Shown piece by piece: positions 1 through 8,955 of a DNA stretch of 64,000 bases. Each line of letters begins with the position of its first letter. The stretch's first letter is position 1. Source of the stretch: Limimaricola sp. (GTDB lineage Bacteria; Pseudomonadota; Alphaproteobacteria; Rhodobacterales; Rhodobacteraceae); the NCBI RefSeq assembly GCF_016125575.1, contig NZ_WGLM01000002.1:124001-188000 (forward strand), read 5' to 3'. Below the pieces are notes generated by a model. It had not been told where the DNA came from, made no database searches, and saw nothing but the letters and a program-made list of their open reading frames with translations. Made by a program: the position numbers and the translations under genes.

Positions 1-461
1 CGGTCGAGGCGGGCGAACGGCTGGGTTTCCTGCCCGGCGACATGAAGGACAAGGTCGACCCTTACATGCAGCCGCTTTACGACGCACTGAACGATTTCCT
101 GCCGGGGAAGATGACGGCCAAGCTGATCGAGGAAAAGAAGATCGAGATCGCGCCGCTGGCCTTCATGCGCGGCCGGACCCTGTCCAATGCCTTCGTGGTA
201 CTGGACGAGGCGCAGAACGCGACAAGTATGCAGATGAAGATGTTCCTGACGCGACTGGGCGAAGGCAGCCGCATGGTGATCACCGGCGACCGCACCCAGG
301 TCGATCTGCCGCGCGGTATGCCATCGGGGCTGGCCGATGCCGAGCGCATCCTCAAGGGCATCGACAAGATCAGCTTTAACTATTTCACCGCCAAGGACGT
401 CGTGCGTCATCCTCTGGTTGCCGCGATCATTGGGGCCTACGAGGCCGAGGGCGGCGTCTGA
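1..461 (+). CDS. phoH: PhoH-family ATPase, 3' part (5' end outside window)
   Basis: This is the C-terminal part of a PhoH-like P-loop ATPase. The reading frame is open from the first bases (first full codon at position 3), so the gene starts upstream of the window. Visible are the LGFLPGD.K.K.DPY..P segment, the FMRGRTL..AF..LDEAQN Walker-B-type motif and the TGD.TQ.DLP stretch, all typical of the family. The Walker A motif is not in view. Family members are cytoplasmic nucleotide hydrolases linked to RNA metabolism. The stop lies 5 nt before ybeY, the usual bacterial neighbour, so the two are probably co-transcribed. Confidence 0.93.
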   Translation, partial: VEAGERLGFLPGDMKDKVDPYMQPLYDALNDFLPGKMTAKLIEEKKIEIAPLAFMRGRTLSNAFVVLDEAQNATSMQMKMFLTRLGEGSRMVITGDRTQVDLPRGMPSGLADAERILKGIDKISFNYFTAKDVVRHPLVAAIIGAYEAEGGV

Positions 462-466
462 GCGCG

Positions 467-970
467 ATGACCGTCGATTGTATGGTGGAAGACCCGCGCT
501 GGGAGGCGCTGGAAATCGAGGCGCTGGCCGAAACAGCCATATGTGCCACGCTGGAGCGGCTGGGGCTTGAACCTTCGGTTTTCGAGGTCAGCCTGATGGT
601 CTGTGACGATGCGCGCATCAGCGCGCTCAACGCCGATTTCCGTGGCAAGCCAACGCCGACAAACGTCCTGAGCTGGCCCTCCGAGGAGCGCGGTGCCGAG
701 ACGCCCGGTGAAATGCCGCATCCGCCCGCGCCCGAAGATTTTGGCCCGACCGAGCTGGGCGATATCGCGTTGGCCTATGACACTTGCGTGGCCGAGGCTG
801 CCGCGGCGGACAAGCCGCTGGCAGACCACGCAACCCATCTGCTGGTCCACGGCACGCTGCATCTGTTGGGCTTTGATCACATACGCGAGGCAGATGCGGT
901 CCTGATGGAGGGTCTGGAGACGGAAATCCTTGGCAAGCTGGGCCTTGCCGACCCATATTCGCAAGCGTAA
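467..970 (+). CDS. ybeY: Endoribonuclease YbeY (rRNA maturation factor)
   Basis: YbeY is a zinc-dependent single-strand endoribonuclease that takes part in 16S rRNA 3'-end maturation and ribosome quality control. The 167-residue protein carries the family signature HGTLHLLGFDH near residues 127-137, whose three histidines bind the metal, and the N-terminal TNVLSWP strand. It starts 5 nt after phoH, and corC follows after 36 nt, giving the classical phoH-ybeY-corC-lnt order. Length and motif are normal for the family. Confidence 0.95.
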   Translation: MTVDCMVEDPRWEALEIEALAETAICATLERLGLEPSVFEVSLMVCDDARISALNADFRGKPTPTNVLSWPSEERGAETPGEMPHPPAPEDFGPTELGDIALAYDTCVAEAAAADKPLADHATHLLVHGTLHLLGFDHIREADAVLMEGLETEILGKLGLADPYSQA

Positions 971-1006
971 TGACGCGATCCTGATCGCGATCCGAGGTAG
1001 GAGAAG

Positions 1007-1891
1007 ATGGGCGACACCCCCGAGGGGCCTTCACGACAGGCACCCGCCACAGGCGACGACCCCGCCGAGGGTCAGAGTCGCGGCTTCTTCAGCCGCATCA
1101 TCGAAGCGCTGGCTCCCACCGACAGCGGTGACGAGGGTGGGGCCGTGCGCCCCGCGAACGGCACCGTGGCTATGCCCGGCATGCTCAACCTGCGCCGGTT
1201 GCGCGTCGAAGACGTGGCAATCCCCAAGGCCGACATCGTTGCCGTGCCCGTTACCATCTCGCGTGATGACCTGTTCAAGGTATTTCGTGACAGCGGGCTG
1301 ACGCGGGTGCCAGTCTATGATGGCACGCTGGACAGCCCCGTCGGCATGGCAAACCTCAAGGATTTCGCGCTACGCCACGGTTTTGACGCGGGCGCCACGC
1401 CCTTTGACTTGCGCGCGATGCTGCGGCCGCTGCTTTACGTGCCACCGTCCATGCCGCTGGGCGTACTTCTCCAGAAGATGCAGGCCGAACGCATCCACAT
1501 GGCCTTGGTCATCGACGAATACGGCGGCACCGACGGTCTGGTGACGATCGAGGATCTGATCGAGCAGGTCGTCGGCGACATCGAGGACGAGCATGACATC
1601 GAAGAAGCGCGCACCTTCCTCAAGGAAAAGCCGGGGGTCTACATGGCGCAGGCCAAGACCCCTCTGGAAGAGTTCGAATCCGCCATCGGCATGGACCTGA
1701 CTGCGCATGACCAGATCGACGAAGAAGAGGTCGATACGTTGGGCGGGCTGGTCTTCATGCTGGCGGGCCACGTCCCCGCGCGGGGCGAGATCGTCACTCA
1801 CCCTGACGGGGTGGAGTTCGAGGTGATCGACGCCGATCCGCGCCGCATCAAGCGGCTGCGGGTGAGGCTGCCTTCGGCCGAGGCTTCGTGA
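1007..1891 (+). CDS. corC: CorC/HlyC-family CBS-domain protein
   Basis: A 294-residue cytoplasmic protein with a tandem CBS pair (about residues 70-200, including MALVIDEYGGTDGLVT.EDL, the second CBS signature) and a C-terminal CorC_HlyC transporter-associated domain (about 210-290). Family members are linked to Mg2+/Co2+ efflux or are called hemolysin-like. This copy lacks the N-terminal DUF21 membrane domain, so it is the short soluble form. The start is supported by the purine-rich site aggtaggaga just upstream. The stop overlaps the GTG start of lnt, which implies translational coupling. Confidence 0.92.
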   Translation: MGDTPEGPSRQAPATGDDPAEGQSRGFFSRIIEALAPTDSGDEGGAVRPANGTVAMPGMLNLRRLRVEDVAIPKADIVAVPVTISRDDLFKVFRDSGLTRVPVYDGTLDSPVGMANLKDFALRHGFDAGATPFDLRAMLRPLLYVPPSMPLGVLLQKMQAERIHMALVIDEYGGTDGLVTIEDLIEQVVGDIEDEHDIEEARTFLKEKPGVYMAQAKTPLEEFESAIGMDLTAHDQIDEEEVDTLGGLVFMLAGHVPARGEIVTHPDGVEFEVIDADPRRIKRLRVRLPSAEAS

Positions 1892-3417
1892 CCCAGCAGC
1901 CAGCGACGCGCGGCACCGGCCGCCGGGCGGGCGTGCTTGTCCTGCGGCTGGGCGGGCTGGTGGCGCTTGGTGCGCTTGCCGGGTTGGGGCAGGCGCCGTG
2001 GGCGCTCTGGCCGCTGACGCTGGCGGCGCTGACCGTCGCATTTTTCCTGCACGCCCGCGCCACCCGGCCCCGCGCCGCCTTCGGGATGGGCTGGGCGCTG
2101 GGCCTTGGCTATTTCCTGTTGACCCTGCACTGGATCATGCAGCCTTTCCAGGTGGATGCCGCGCGCGACGGCTGGATGGCGCCCTATGCGCTGGCGCTGA
2201 TGGCGGGGGGGCTGGCGCTTTTCTGGGGGGTGGGCTGGGCACTGGCGCAACGGTGGCGGCCCGCCGGCGCATTGGCCCTTGTCGCCGCATGGACGTTGGC
2301 CGAGGTCGCGCGCAGCGTCCTGTTCACCGGCTTTCCCTGGGCGCTGATCGGCCATGTCTGGATTGGCACGCCGCTGGCGCAACTGGCGGCCTTCGTCGGG
2401 CCGCACGGGCTGACCCTGCTGACTTTGCTGGGTGCTGCCGCATTGGCACAAGCGGGGCGGCGCAGTTTTGTGCTCGCCGCGCTGCCGGTCGTGGCCGGAG
2501 CTGTTGCCTGGCCACTGCTTGATCCCGGCCCGGCCCCCGCGCCCGATGCCACGTTGCCGCTGGTGCGCATGGTGCAGCCCAACGCGCCGCAGGACCAGAA
2601 ATGGAACCCCGACATGGCGGATGTCTTCTACAACCGCCTGCTCGACGCCACGGCAGCCAGCCCCGCGCCGGACCTTGTCGTCTGGCCGGAAACCGCGCTG
2701 CCCTACCTGCTGGAATATGCCACCCCCGCTTTCGAGACGATTTCGGACCTTTCACGCGGGGCGCCAGTGGTGCTTGGCATCAACCGGCGTGAGGGCAGCC
2801 GCTATTACAACGCGCTGGTCGTTCTGGGGCGCGGGGCGCAGGTGCTGGCCATCCATGACAAGGCGCATCTGGCCCCCTTCGGTGAATACATCCCCTTTGG
2901 CGACTGGTTTGCACGGTTCGGCATCCACGGCCTTGCCGCCTCCGAGGGTGGCGGCTTCAGCGCCGGGCGGGTCGGCGATGTGCTGGACATCCCCGGTATC
3001 GGCCCGGCGCTGGCGCTGATCTGCTACGAAGGCATCTTCGCCGAAGAGGTCGGCGCATACACCCGCCGTCCGCGCCTGATGGTGCTGATCACCAATGACG
3101 CGTGGTTCGGCACCGATGCCGGACCGCAGCAGCATCTTGCGCAGGAACGCCTGCGCGCCATCGAACAGGGCCTGCCGATGGTGCGCGTTGCCAATACCGG
3201 CATCAGCGCGATGATCGACGCCAAAGGGCGCATCACCGCGTCCCTGCCGTTGGGCGCCGAGGGTGGGCTGGACGCCCGTCTGCCACCTGCGCTGCCGCCC
3301 ACCCTCTATGCCCGCTGGGGCGACTGGACCGCGCTGGTGATGCTGATACTGGTCAGTCTCGCGGCGCTTTTCGCCCGTCCGCGCTTTTCGATTGACCCTC
3401 GCCGGGCGCGGCAGTAG
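1888..3417 (+). CDS. lnt: Apolipoprotein N-acyltransferase
   Basis: Lnt transfers a fatty acid from phospholipid to the N-terminal cysteine of apolipoproteins in the inner membrane. The 509-residue protein has several N-terminal membrane segments (about residues 15-210) and a C-terminal nitrilase-like domain. The expected Glu-Lys-Cys catalytic triad is visible as E268 in [10 protein letters not shown]325 in [12 protein letters not shown] and C379 in LICYEG. The GTG start overlaps the corC stop by four bases, so the genes are coupled. The stop is only about 20 nt before the metK riboswitch. Confidence 0.95.
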   Translation: MTQQPATRGTGRRAGVLVLRLGGLVALGALAGLGQAPWALWPLTLAALTVAFFLHARATRPRAAFGMGWALGLGYFLLTLHWIMQPFQVDAARDGWMAPYALALMAGGLALFWGVGWALAQRWRPAGALALVAAWTLAEVARSVLFTGFPWALIGHVWIGTPLAQLAAFVGPHGLTLLTLLGAAALAQAGRRSFVLAALPVVAGAVAWPLLDPGPAPAPDATLPLVRMVQPNAPQDQKWNPDMADVFYNRLLDATAASPAPDLVVWPETALPYLLEYATPAFETISDLSRGAPVVLGINRREGSRYYNALVVLGRGAQVLAIHDKAHLAPFGEYIPFGDWFARFGIHGLAASEGGGFSAGRVGDVLDIPGIGPALALICYEGIFAEEVGAYTRRPRLMVLITNDAWFGTDAGPQQHLAQERLRAIEQGLPMVRVANTGISAMIDAKGRITASLPLGAEGGLDARLPPALPPTLYARWGDWTALVMLILVSLAALFARPRFSIDPRRARQ

Positions 3418-3435
3418 CCGAGAGGGATTATCATT

Positions 3436-3487
3436 TGCCGCCACAACGGCTTCCTGGCGTGGCGGTCTACACCCAATGGAGCGTTTC
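3436..3487 (+). promoter_or_regulatory. SAM/SAH riboswitch in the metK leader
   Basis: Stem P1 is CCGCCA (3438-3443) paired with TGGCGG (3460-3465). The conserved loop CAACGGCTTCCTGGCG (3444-3459) follows the 5' strand. Downstream, AATGGAGCG (3475-3483) can pair back with GGCTTCC (3448-3454) to make an H-type pseudoknot. The pattern CACAACGGCTTCCTGGCGTG plus AATGGAGC matches what I recall of the SAM/SAH class described from Rhodobacterales metK leaders. GGAG at 3478-3481 is also the metK Shine-Dalgarno, so ligand binding should hide the ribosome site and block translation. Confidence 0.93.
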
Positions 3488-3490
3488 CCC

Positions 3491-4672
3491 ATGTCTCGAC
3501 AGGACTACATCTTTACCTCGGAATCTGTGTCCGAAGGCCACCCCGACAAGGTCTGCGACCGGATTTCCGATACCATCCTCGATGCGTTTCTCGCTGCCGA
3601 ACCCGAAGCCCGGGTTGCCTGCGAGACCTTTGCCACCACCAATCGGGTCGTCGTCGGCGGCGAAGTGGGCCTGTCGGATCAGGACAAGTTGCACAGCTAC
3701 ATGGCGCATGTCCCAGACCTCGTGCGCGGGGCCATCCGCGATATCGGCTACGAGCAGGACAAGTTCCATCACGAGACGGTGGAAATCACCAACCTGCTGC
3801 ACGAGCAGTCCGCCCATATCGCGCAGGGCGTAAACGCCAGCGGCAACAAGGACGAAGGCGCGGGCGACCAAGGCATCATGTTCGGCTATGCCGTGCGCGA
3901 AACGCCAGAGTTGATGCCGGCGCCCATCCACTATGCCCATGCGATCCTGCGCCGCCTGACCGAGGCGCGCAAATCCGGCGCCGAACCCGACTTGCGTCCC
4001 GATGCGAAGTCGCAGCTGACGCTGCGCTACGTCGAGGGCAAGCCCGTCGAGGTAATGTCGCTGGTCCTCTCGACCCAGCACGCGCATGACAGCCAGACAA
4101 GCGCCGACATCCGTGCCATCGTCGAGCCCTACATCCGCGAAGTGCTGCCCGAAGGCTGGCTGACCGCGAACACCGAATGGTGGGTGAACCCGACAGGCAC
4201 CTTCGTGATCGGCGGGCCCGATGGCGATGCGGGGCTGACCGGGCGCAAGATCATCGTTGATACCTACGGCGGTGCCGCGCCCCATGGCGGCGGCGCGTTT
4301 TCGGGCAAGGACCCGACCAAGGTGGACCGTTCGGCCGCTTATGCCGCGCGGTATCTCGCCAAGAACGTGGTTGCGGCCGGCATGGCCGAGCGCTGCACGA
4401 TCCAGCTTTCCTACGCCATCGGCGTTGCCAAGCCGCTGTCGGTCTATGTTGATACCCACGGCGGGACCGAGGTGGAAACCGCCGCGATCGAGCGGGCGCT
4501 GCGCCGGGTGATGGACCTCAGCCCGCGCGGTATTCGCACGCATCTGGGCCTGAACCGGCCAATCTATGCGCGCACAGCGGCCTATGGCCATTTCGGCCGT
4601 GCGCCCGAGGCCGATGGCGGTTTCTCGTGGGAGCGGACAGACCTTGTCGATGCGCTGCTGCGCGAGGTCTGA
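3491..4672 (+). CDS. metK: S-adenosylmethionine synthetase
   Basis: MetK makes SAM from methionine and ATP. The 393-residue product begins [20 protein letters not shown] and carries [12 protein letters not shown] (ATP/methionine site), [12 protein letters not shown] and [16 protein letters not shown], all hallmarks of the enzyme. The frame is open further upstream to 3392, but the ATG at 3491 is chosen because it matches the family N-terminus and lies 9 nt after a GGAG site that belongs to the riboswitch. Predicted control is feedback by SAM/SAH at translation. queF follows after only 3 nt. Confidence 0.97.
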   Translation: MSRQDYIFTSESVSEGHPDKVCDRISDTILDAFLAAEPEARVACETFATTNRVVVGGEVGLSDQDKLHSYMAHVPDLVRGAIRDIGYEQDKFHHETVEITNLLHEQSAHIAQGVNASGNKDEGAGDQGIMFGYAVRETPELMPAPIHYAHAILRRLTEARKSGAEPDLRPDAKSQLTLRYVEGKPVEVMSLVLSTQHAHDSQTSADIRAIVEPYIREVLPEGWLTANTEWWVNPTGTFVIGGPDGDAGLTGRKIIVDTYGGAAPHGGGAFSGKDPTKVDRSAAYAARYLAKNVVAAGMAERCTIQLSYAIGVAKPLSVYVDTHGGTEVETAAIERALRRVMDLSPRGIRTHLGLNRPIYARTAAYGHFGRAPEADGGFSWERTDLVDALLREV

Positions 4673-4675
4673 GGC

Positions 4676-5140
4676 ATGGTCGGGTCCGATCCCGGTGGCC
4701 TGACCCAGCTTGGGCGGCAGGTGGAAACGCCTGCCAGCCCCGAGGCCGCGATCTTGGAAAAGGTGCCGTCGCCCCATGCCGGCACCGATTACGTCGTGCG
4801 TTTCACCGCGCCCGAGTTCACCTCGCTTTGCCCGATGACGGGCCAGCCCGATTTCGCTCATATCGTGATCGACTACATCCCCGGCGACTGGCTGGTGGAA
4901 TCGAAATCGCTGAAACTGTTCCTGACCTCGTTCCGCAATCACGGTGCGTTCCACGAAGATTGCACGATGATGATCGCGCGTCGGTTGGTCGACCTGCTTG
5001 CGCCGCGCTGGCTCAGGATCGGGGCCTACTGGTATCCGCGCGGCGGCATCCCGATCGACGTTTTCTGGCAAACCGGCGCGCCACCGGAAGGCGCGTGGGT
5101 TCCCGACCAGGGCGTTGCGCCCTATCGCGGGCGCGGCTGA
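4676..5140 (+). CDS. queF: NADPH-dependent 7-cyano-7-deazaguanine (preQ0) reductase
   Basis: QueF reduces the nitrile of preQ0 to the amine preQ1 in queuosine biosynthesis. The 154-residue protein is the short, single-domain type. It has the nucleophile C52 in [11 protein letters not shown] with the nearby acid D59, the family motif ESKSLKLFL (75-83) and [10 protein letters not shown] (85-94), which forms part of the substrate site. It begins 3 nt after metK, so it is probably co-transcribed and sits downstream of the riboswitch. SAM is also consumed by QueA two steps later, which makes the linkage meaningful. Confidence 0.95.
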   Translation: MVGSDPGGLTQLGRQVETPASPEAAILEKVPSPHAGTDYVVRFTAPEFTSLCPMTGQPDFAHIVIDYIPGDWLVESKSLKLFLTSFRNHGAFHEDCTMMIARRLVDLLAPRWLRIGAYWYPRGGIPIDVFWQTGAPPEGAWVPDQGVAPYRGRG

Positions 5141-5275
5141 CTTTCGCGCGCGTGTTCTCAATTGAGCGCGCCGTGGCGCGTCCGCCGGAAGGGGGGACGG
5201 TTTGGTAAGCATCCGGCCGCGGCTTGACGCGGCGCGGGCGCTTGGGCTACCCCCGGTCCCCGACCAGAGGACCGC

Positions 5276-6040
5276 ATGACCGACACCCCCAAGACCGCCC
5301 CCGAGGGCAGTGAGACCGAAGTCTCTGGCACGGACGGCCATCCCACTGGCGCGCCATGGCGCAACTTCTATGGCCGAATCAAGGGCAAGACGATCCGCGC
5401 CGCGCAGGCCGAGTATCTGGACGAGGATCTCGGTCCGCTTTCGCCCGGACCGGTCGGCTGGGAGGAAAACCCCGAGCGTCGCCCGCTTGACCTCGCGGCG
5501 CGGTTTCCGGGCGCCGACGAGATCTGGCTGGAAATCGGCTTTGGCGGGGGCGAGCACATGGTTCATATGGCCGCGGCCTACCCGGCGATCGGGCTGATCG
5601 GCGCGGAGCCCTTTGTCAACGGTGTGGCGATGCTGCTGGGCAAGATCCGCGCGGCAGGTGTCACGAACCTTGCCGTCCATCCCGGCGATGTGCGCGACCT
5701 TTTTGACGTGCTGCCCGATGCCAGCATCGCGCGCGCCTTCCTCAACTACCCCGACCCATGGCCCAAGCGCCGCCATCACCGCCGGCGCTTCGTGACGCCG
5801 GAGCATCTGACCCCCTTGGCGCGGGTGATGCGGCCGGGTGGGCAGTTCCGTGTGGCCACCGACATTCCCGATTATGTCCGCCAGACACTGGAAGAAGTGC
5901 CGCGACAAGGTTTTATGCGCGACGAGGGGGTAACCGCGGACATTCATACGCCCTGGCCCGATTGGCTGCCCACCCGCTACGAGCGGAAGGCGCTGCGCGA
6001 GGGCCGCCGCCCGCATTACCTGACGTTCCGCCGCGCCTGA
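5276..6040 (+). CDS. trmB: tRNA (guanine-N7-)-methyltransferase
   Basis: TrmB methylates G46 of tRNA using SAM. The 254-residue protein has the SAM-binding loop EIGFGGGEH, the acidic strand GAEPFVNG, and the catalytic/tRNA-binding segment NYPDPWPK..H..RRF. The N-terminus up to about residue 35 is a variable, probably disordered extension. The gap of about 135 nt after queF holds GC-rich inverted repeats but no clear terminator. With metK and queF it forms a SAM and tRNA-modification cluster. Confidence 0.94.
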   Translation: MTDTPKTAPEGSETEVSGTDGHPTGAPWRNFYGRIKGKTIRAAQAEYLDEDLGPLSPGPVGWEENPERRPLDLAARFPGADEIWLEIGFGGGEHMVHMAAAYPAIGLIGAEPFVNGVAMLLGKIRAAGVTNLAVHPGDVRDLFDVLPDASIARAFLNYPDPWPKRRHHRRRFVTPEHLTPLARVMRPGGQFRVATDIPDYVRQTLEEVPRQGFMRDEGVTADIHTPWPDWLPTRYERKALREGRRPHYLTFRRA

Positions 6041-6042
6041 AG

Positions 6043-6098
6043 CGGGGCAGGGGGGCGCTGCCCCCCTCTGCCTGCGGCATTCACCCCCCGGGATATTT
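6043..6098 (+). repeat. REP-like palindromic intergenic element, copy A
   Basis: The stretch after trmB contains the inverted repeat GCAGGGGGGC / GCCCCCCTCTGC followed by a CACCCCCCGGGATATTT end. Its reverse complement resembles the sequence at 29437-29485: both share AAATA.(T/C)CCGGGGGG and GGGGGGCAGCGCCCCCCT. It lies between convergent-safe intergenic edges and may also work as a transcription stop for trmB. Assignment as a dispersed repeat rests on the two copies seen here. Confidence 0.6.
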
Positions 6099-6178
6099 GC
6101 AAGGCAAAGGCAGCCGGGTGATGGACCCTGTCGGGTGGCTCGGCTATGAGGCGGCGAGGTTCAATCGAGGTGTCGCCC

Positions 6179-7537
6179 ATGTCCGGCTCTGCCCATCCCG
6201 TCCCGATGACTGCCCGCCGCGCCGGCCCGCTGACGGGCGAGGCGCATGTGCCGGGCGACAAGTCGATCTCGCACCGCGCGCTGATCCTTGGCGCCCTCGC
6301 GGTGGGCGAAACGCGGGTGACGGGGCTGCTGGAAGGGCAGGACGTGCTGGATACCGCCGCCGCGATGCGCGCCTTCGGCGCCGAGGTGGTGCGTGAAGAG
6401 AGCGGCGTCTGGTCGGTGCATGGCGTGGGCGTGGGCGGGTTCGCCGAGCCGGCAAGCGTGATCGACTGCGGCAACTCGGGCACCGGCGTGCGGCTGATCA
6501 TGGGGGCGATGGCGACCTCGCCCGTCACGGCGACCTTTACCGGCGATGCCTCGCTTAACGGTCGGCCGATGGGGCGGGTGACCGACCCGCTGGCGCTGTT
6601 CGGCGCGCGCGCCTACGGGCGTGCGGGCGGGCGGCTGCCGATGACGATCGTCGGCGCGGCCGACCCGGTGCCGGTGCGCTACATGGTGCCGGTGCCCTCG
6701 GCGCAGGTGAAATCGGCGGTGCTGCTGGCGGGGCTGAACGCGCCGGGCCAGACCGTGGTGATCGAGCGCGAGGCGACGCGCGACCATTCCGAGCGGATGC
6801 TGGCGGGCTTTGGCGCAACGCTGCGCGTGGAGGACGCGCCCGAGGGCCGCGTTATCACCCTGACCGGCCAACCCGAACTGCGGCCGCAGACCATCATCGT
6901 CCCGCGCGACCCGTCCTCGGCGGCCTTCCCGGTTTGCGTGGCGCTGATCGTCGAAGGGTCCGACGTGCTGGTCCCGAATATCGGGCTGAACCCGACGCGG
7001 GCGGGCCTTTTCACCACGCTGCGCGAGATGGGCGCCGACCTGACCTACGAGAACCCGCGCGAGGAAGGGGGCGAGCCGGTGGCCGACCTGCGCGCGCGCT
7101 TCTCGTCCGCGCTCAAGGGCATCGAGGTGCCGCCCGCGCGCGCCGCCAGCATGATCGACGAATACCCGGTGTTGTCGGTCGTCGCGGCCTTTGCCGAGGG
7201 GCCCACCGTGATGCGCGGCGTCAAGGAGTTGCGGGTAAAGGAAAGCGACCGGATCGAGGCGATGGCCGAGGGCCTGCGTGCCGCGGGCGTGACGGTGGAA
7301 ACGGGCGAGGACTGGTGGATCGTGCATGGGCGCGGCGGGGCCGTGCCGGGCGGGGCCACGGTGGCCAGCCGCCTGGACCACCGCATCGCGATGTCCTTCC
7401 TGGTGATGGGGCTGGCGACCGAACGGCCGATGACGGTCGATGATGCCAGCCCGATCGTCACGTCCTTCCCGATCTTCGAAGGGTTGATGGCCGGTCTCGG
7501 CGCTACCCTGACACGCGACACCAGTGGCCGCGCCTGA
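6179..7537 (+). CDS. aroA: 3-phosphoshikimate 1-carboxyvinyltransferase (EPSP synthase, CP4-like)
   Basis: AroA makes EPSP from shikimate-3-phosphate and PEP in chorismate synthesis. From the ATG at 6179 (GAGG site just upstream) the product is 452 residues. It shows [10 protein letters not shown] (24-33), [47 protein letters not shown] and [14 protein letters not shown], a pattern very close to the class II enzyme of Agrobacterium CP4. The loop that holds Ala100 in CP4 reads NSGTG here, with Gly101 at that place. An in-frame ATG further upstream (6146) is less likely because homologues begin near MS...TARR. Confidence 0.95.
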   Translation: MSGSAHPVPMTARRAGPLTGEAHVPGDKSISHRALILGALAVGETRVTGLLEGQDVLDTAAAMRAFGAEVVREESGVWSVHGVGVGGFAEPASVIDCGNSGTGVRLIMGAMATSPVTATFTGDASLNGRPMGRVTDPLALFGARAYGRAGGRLPMTIVGAADPVPVRYMVPVPSAQVKSAVLLAGLNAPGQTVVIEREATRDHSERMLAGFGATLRVEDAPEGRVITLTGQPELRPQTIIVPRDPSSAAFPVCVALIVEGSDVLVPNIGLNPTRAGLFTTLREMGADLTYENPREEGGEPVADLRARFSSALKGIEVPPARAASMIDEYPVLSVVAAFAEGPTVMRGVKELRVKESDRIEAMAEGLRAAGVTVETGEDWWIVHGRGGAVPGGATVASRLDHRIAMSFLVMGLATERPMTVDDASPIVTSFPIFEGLMAGLGATLTRDTSGRA

Positions 7538-7646
7538 GAAGCCCCGGCGCAACTGGCGCGCTATCGTGCTGACCTGCGTGCTTGCCGCGCTGGCAGCCGT
7601 GCGAGCCTTGGAATACTGGGCCGGGACCGGTGGGCGGATGCCCTAG
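7524..7646 (+). CDS. Possible small membrane protein overlapping the aroA end
   Basis: A 40-codon frame starts with GTG inside the last codons of aroA and ends at TAG 7644-7646. The translation begins [11 protein letters not shown], has one hydrophobic segment ([13 protein letters not shown]) and a short polar tail, so positive residues precede a single membrane span. There is no convincing ribosome site, and its stop touches the end of the opposite-strand VOC gene. I do not recognise it. It could be a real single-pass miniprotein coupled to aroA, or chance. Confidence 0.35.
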   Translation: MAAPEKPRRNWRAIVLTCVLAALAAVRALEYWAGTGGRMP

Positions 7647-8077
7647 AGGGCACGTTCGCCAATCCGCTGAGCCACCATCACGAGGTAGCCGTCGGGATCC
7701 TGCAACAGGAATTCGCGCTGGCCGCCCTGACGGTCGCCCCAGTCTCGCCATTTCTCGTGCAGCGGTTCGAAAAAGGGCAGGCCAGCGTCGGTGACCCGGG
7801 CCGCCGCGGCAATGACATCGGACACGTAGACCTGGATGATTACGCCACGGCCGAAGGGCTGCTGCAGCGGGCCGGTCTCCCAGCCGCCATCGCGCTGGTA
7901 CATCATCATCTGCGCGCCGTCAGGATGGGCGAGGCAGGCGAACATTTGCGCGGGCCGGGAAAAGGCCACTGCAAAGCCGATGATCTCCGTCCAGAACGAC
8001 AACGACCGGGCATAGTCGCTGACCATGATCTCTGTCGCGTGGCTGGCCCATGTGGCGGGCGGTGCGCCTGTTCCCAT
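7643..8077 (-). CDS. VOC (glyoxalase/bleomycin-resistance) superfamily protein
   Basis: A 144-residue single VOC module on the minus strand. It begins MGTGAPPATWASHATEIMV, with the typical strand DYARSLSFWTEIIGF, a central VYVSDV segment and the closing QREFLLQDPDGYLVMVAQ, in which the acidic metal ligand of the family usually lies. The start is set by a GGGGG tract upstream on the minus strand. The frame is open further upstream to 8971, but that part runs antisense to cmk and is not credible. Substrate unknown; it could be a detoxifying lyase or a binding protein. Confidence 0.8.
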   Translation of the reverse strand: MGTGAPPATWASHATEIMVSDYARSLSFWTEIIGFAVAFSRPAQMFACLAHPDGAQMMMYQRDGGWETGPLQQPFGRGVIIQVYVSDVIAAAARVTDAGLPFFEPLHEKWRDWGDRQGGQREFLLQDPDGYLVMVAQRIGERAL

Positions 8078-8143
8078 CGGAACCCCCTTTGACTTGGGGC
8101 CGAGGTTAGGGAACAAGGCGGGACGGAACAAGGAAGCGATGCG

Positions 8144-8752
8144 ATGACGTTCACCGTGGCCATCGACGGGCCGGCGGCTGCCGGCAAGGGCACCATTGCG
8201 CGGGCGGTCGCGGCGCATTTCGGGATGGCGCATCTGGATACCGGGCTGCTTTACCGCGCCGTGGGGGCCAAGGTGCTGGCCGGGGCTGCGCCCGAGGCGG
8301 CGGCGCGCGCGCTGACGCCCGACGATCTGAAAGGCGAGGCACTGCGCACGCAAGCGGTTGCCGAGGCAGCCAGCAAGGTCGCCGCGATCCCCGAGGTGCG
8401 CGCGGCGCTGGTTGCGTTCCAGCGCACATTTGCCGCGCGGTCGGACGGCGCGGTTCTGGACGGGCGCGACATCGGCACGGTGATCTGCCCCGCGGCGCAG
8501 GTGAAGCTTTACGTCACCGCAAGCCCCGAATGCCGCGCGCAGCGACGGCTGGACGAGCTGGCCGCCAAGGGCATTGCCGGCACGTTCGAAACCATTCTGG
8601 CCGAAGTGCGCGCCCGCGACGCCCGCGACAGCGAGCGGGCCACCGCGCCGCTGAAACCCGCCGCCGACGCGGTGATGCTGGACACCTCCGACCTGAGCAT
8701 CGAGGAGGCGGTCGCGCGGGCCGTGGCCGAGGTGGCGGCGCGGCGCGGATAG
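8144..8752 (+). CDS. cmk: Cytidylate kinase
   Basis: Cmk phosphorylates CMP and dCMP with ATP. The 202-residue protein starts [17 protein letters not shown], which contains the P-loop GPAAAGKGT, followed by [11 protein letters not shown] and the conserved [10 protein letters not shown] motif. A GGAAGCG purine stretch precedes the ATG. It sits upstream of rpsA, the widespread cmk-rpsA arrangement, but here a terminator-like hairpin separates the two. Confidence 0.95.
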   Translation: MTFTVAIDGPAAAGKGTIARAVAAHFGMAHLDTGLLYRAVGAKVLAGAAPEAAARALTPDDLKGEALRTQAVAEAASKVAAIPEVRAALVAFQRTFAARSDGAVLDGRDIGTVICPAAQVKLYVTASPECRAQRRLDELAAKGIAGTFETILAEVRARDARDSERATAPLKPAADAVMLDTSDLSIEEAVARAVAEVAARRG

Positions 8753-8840
8753 GCGCCTTTCGCCTTGCCCTTGCAGGCCGAAACGGCTATGGGACGCCCT
8801 GTCGAAGCGGGGATCACACCCGCGAGCATGAGACTGGAGC

Positions 8841-8875
8841 AGGGCCGGCGCATACCGGCCCTCTTTGTTTTCTTG
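8841..8875 (+). terminator. Rho-independent terminator between cmk and rpsA
   Basis: A perfect 8-bp stem AGGGCCGG (8841-8848) / CCGGCCCT (8855-8862) with a CGCATA loop is followed by the T-rich run CTTTGTTTTCTT. It lies about 90 nt after cmk and about 80 nt before rpsA. A second smaller hairpin GCGGG/CCCGC precedes it at about 8808-8824. It can end cmk transcripts or act as a leader attenuator for rpsA. Confidence 0.75.
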
Positions 8876-8955
8876 TTCGACCAACCGCAACCGCAAAGAC
8901 CGGCGGAGACAACCGCCTGGCCCGAATAGCAACGTCAAAGGAACCGAAAACACAT

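Noticed and set aside
5141-5275. A terminator or small gene between queF and trmB
   Set aside because: GC-rich inverted repeats are present but have no T run, and no open frame with a ribosome site was found.
3467-6016. An 849-codon open frame on the minus strand across metK, queF and trmB
   Set aside because: It is antisense to three genes with strong family matches; long antisense frames are common in GC-rich DNA and its translation shows no domain pattern.
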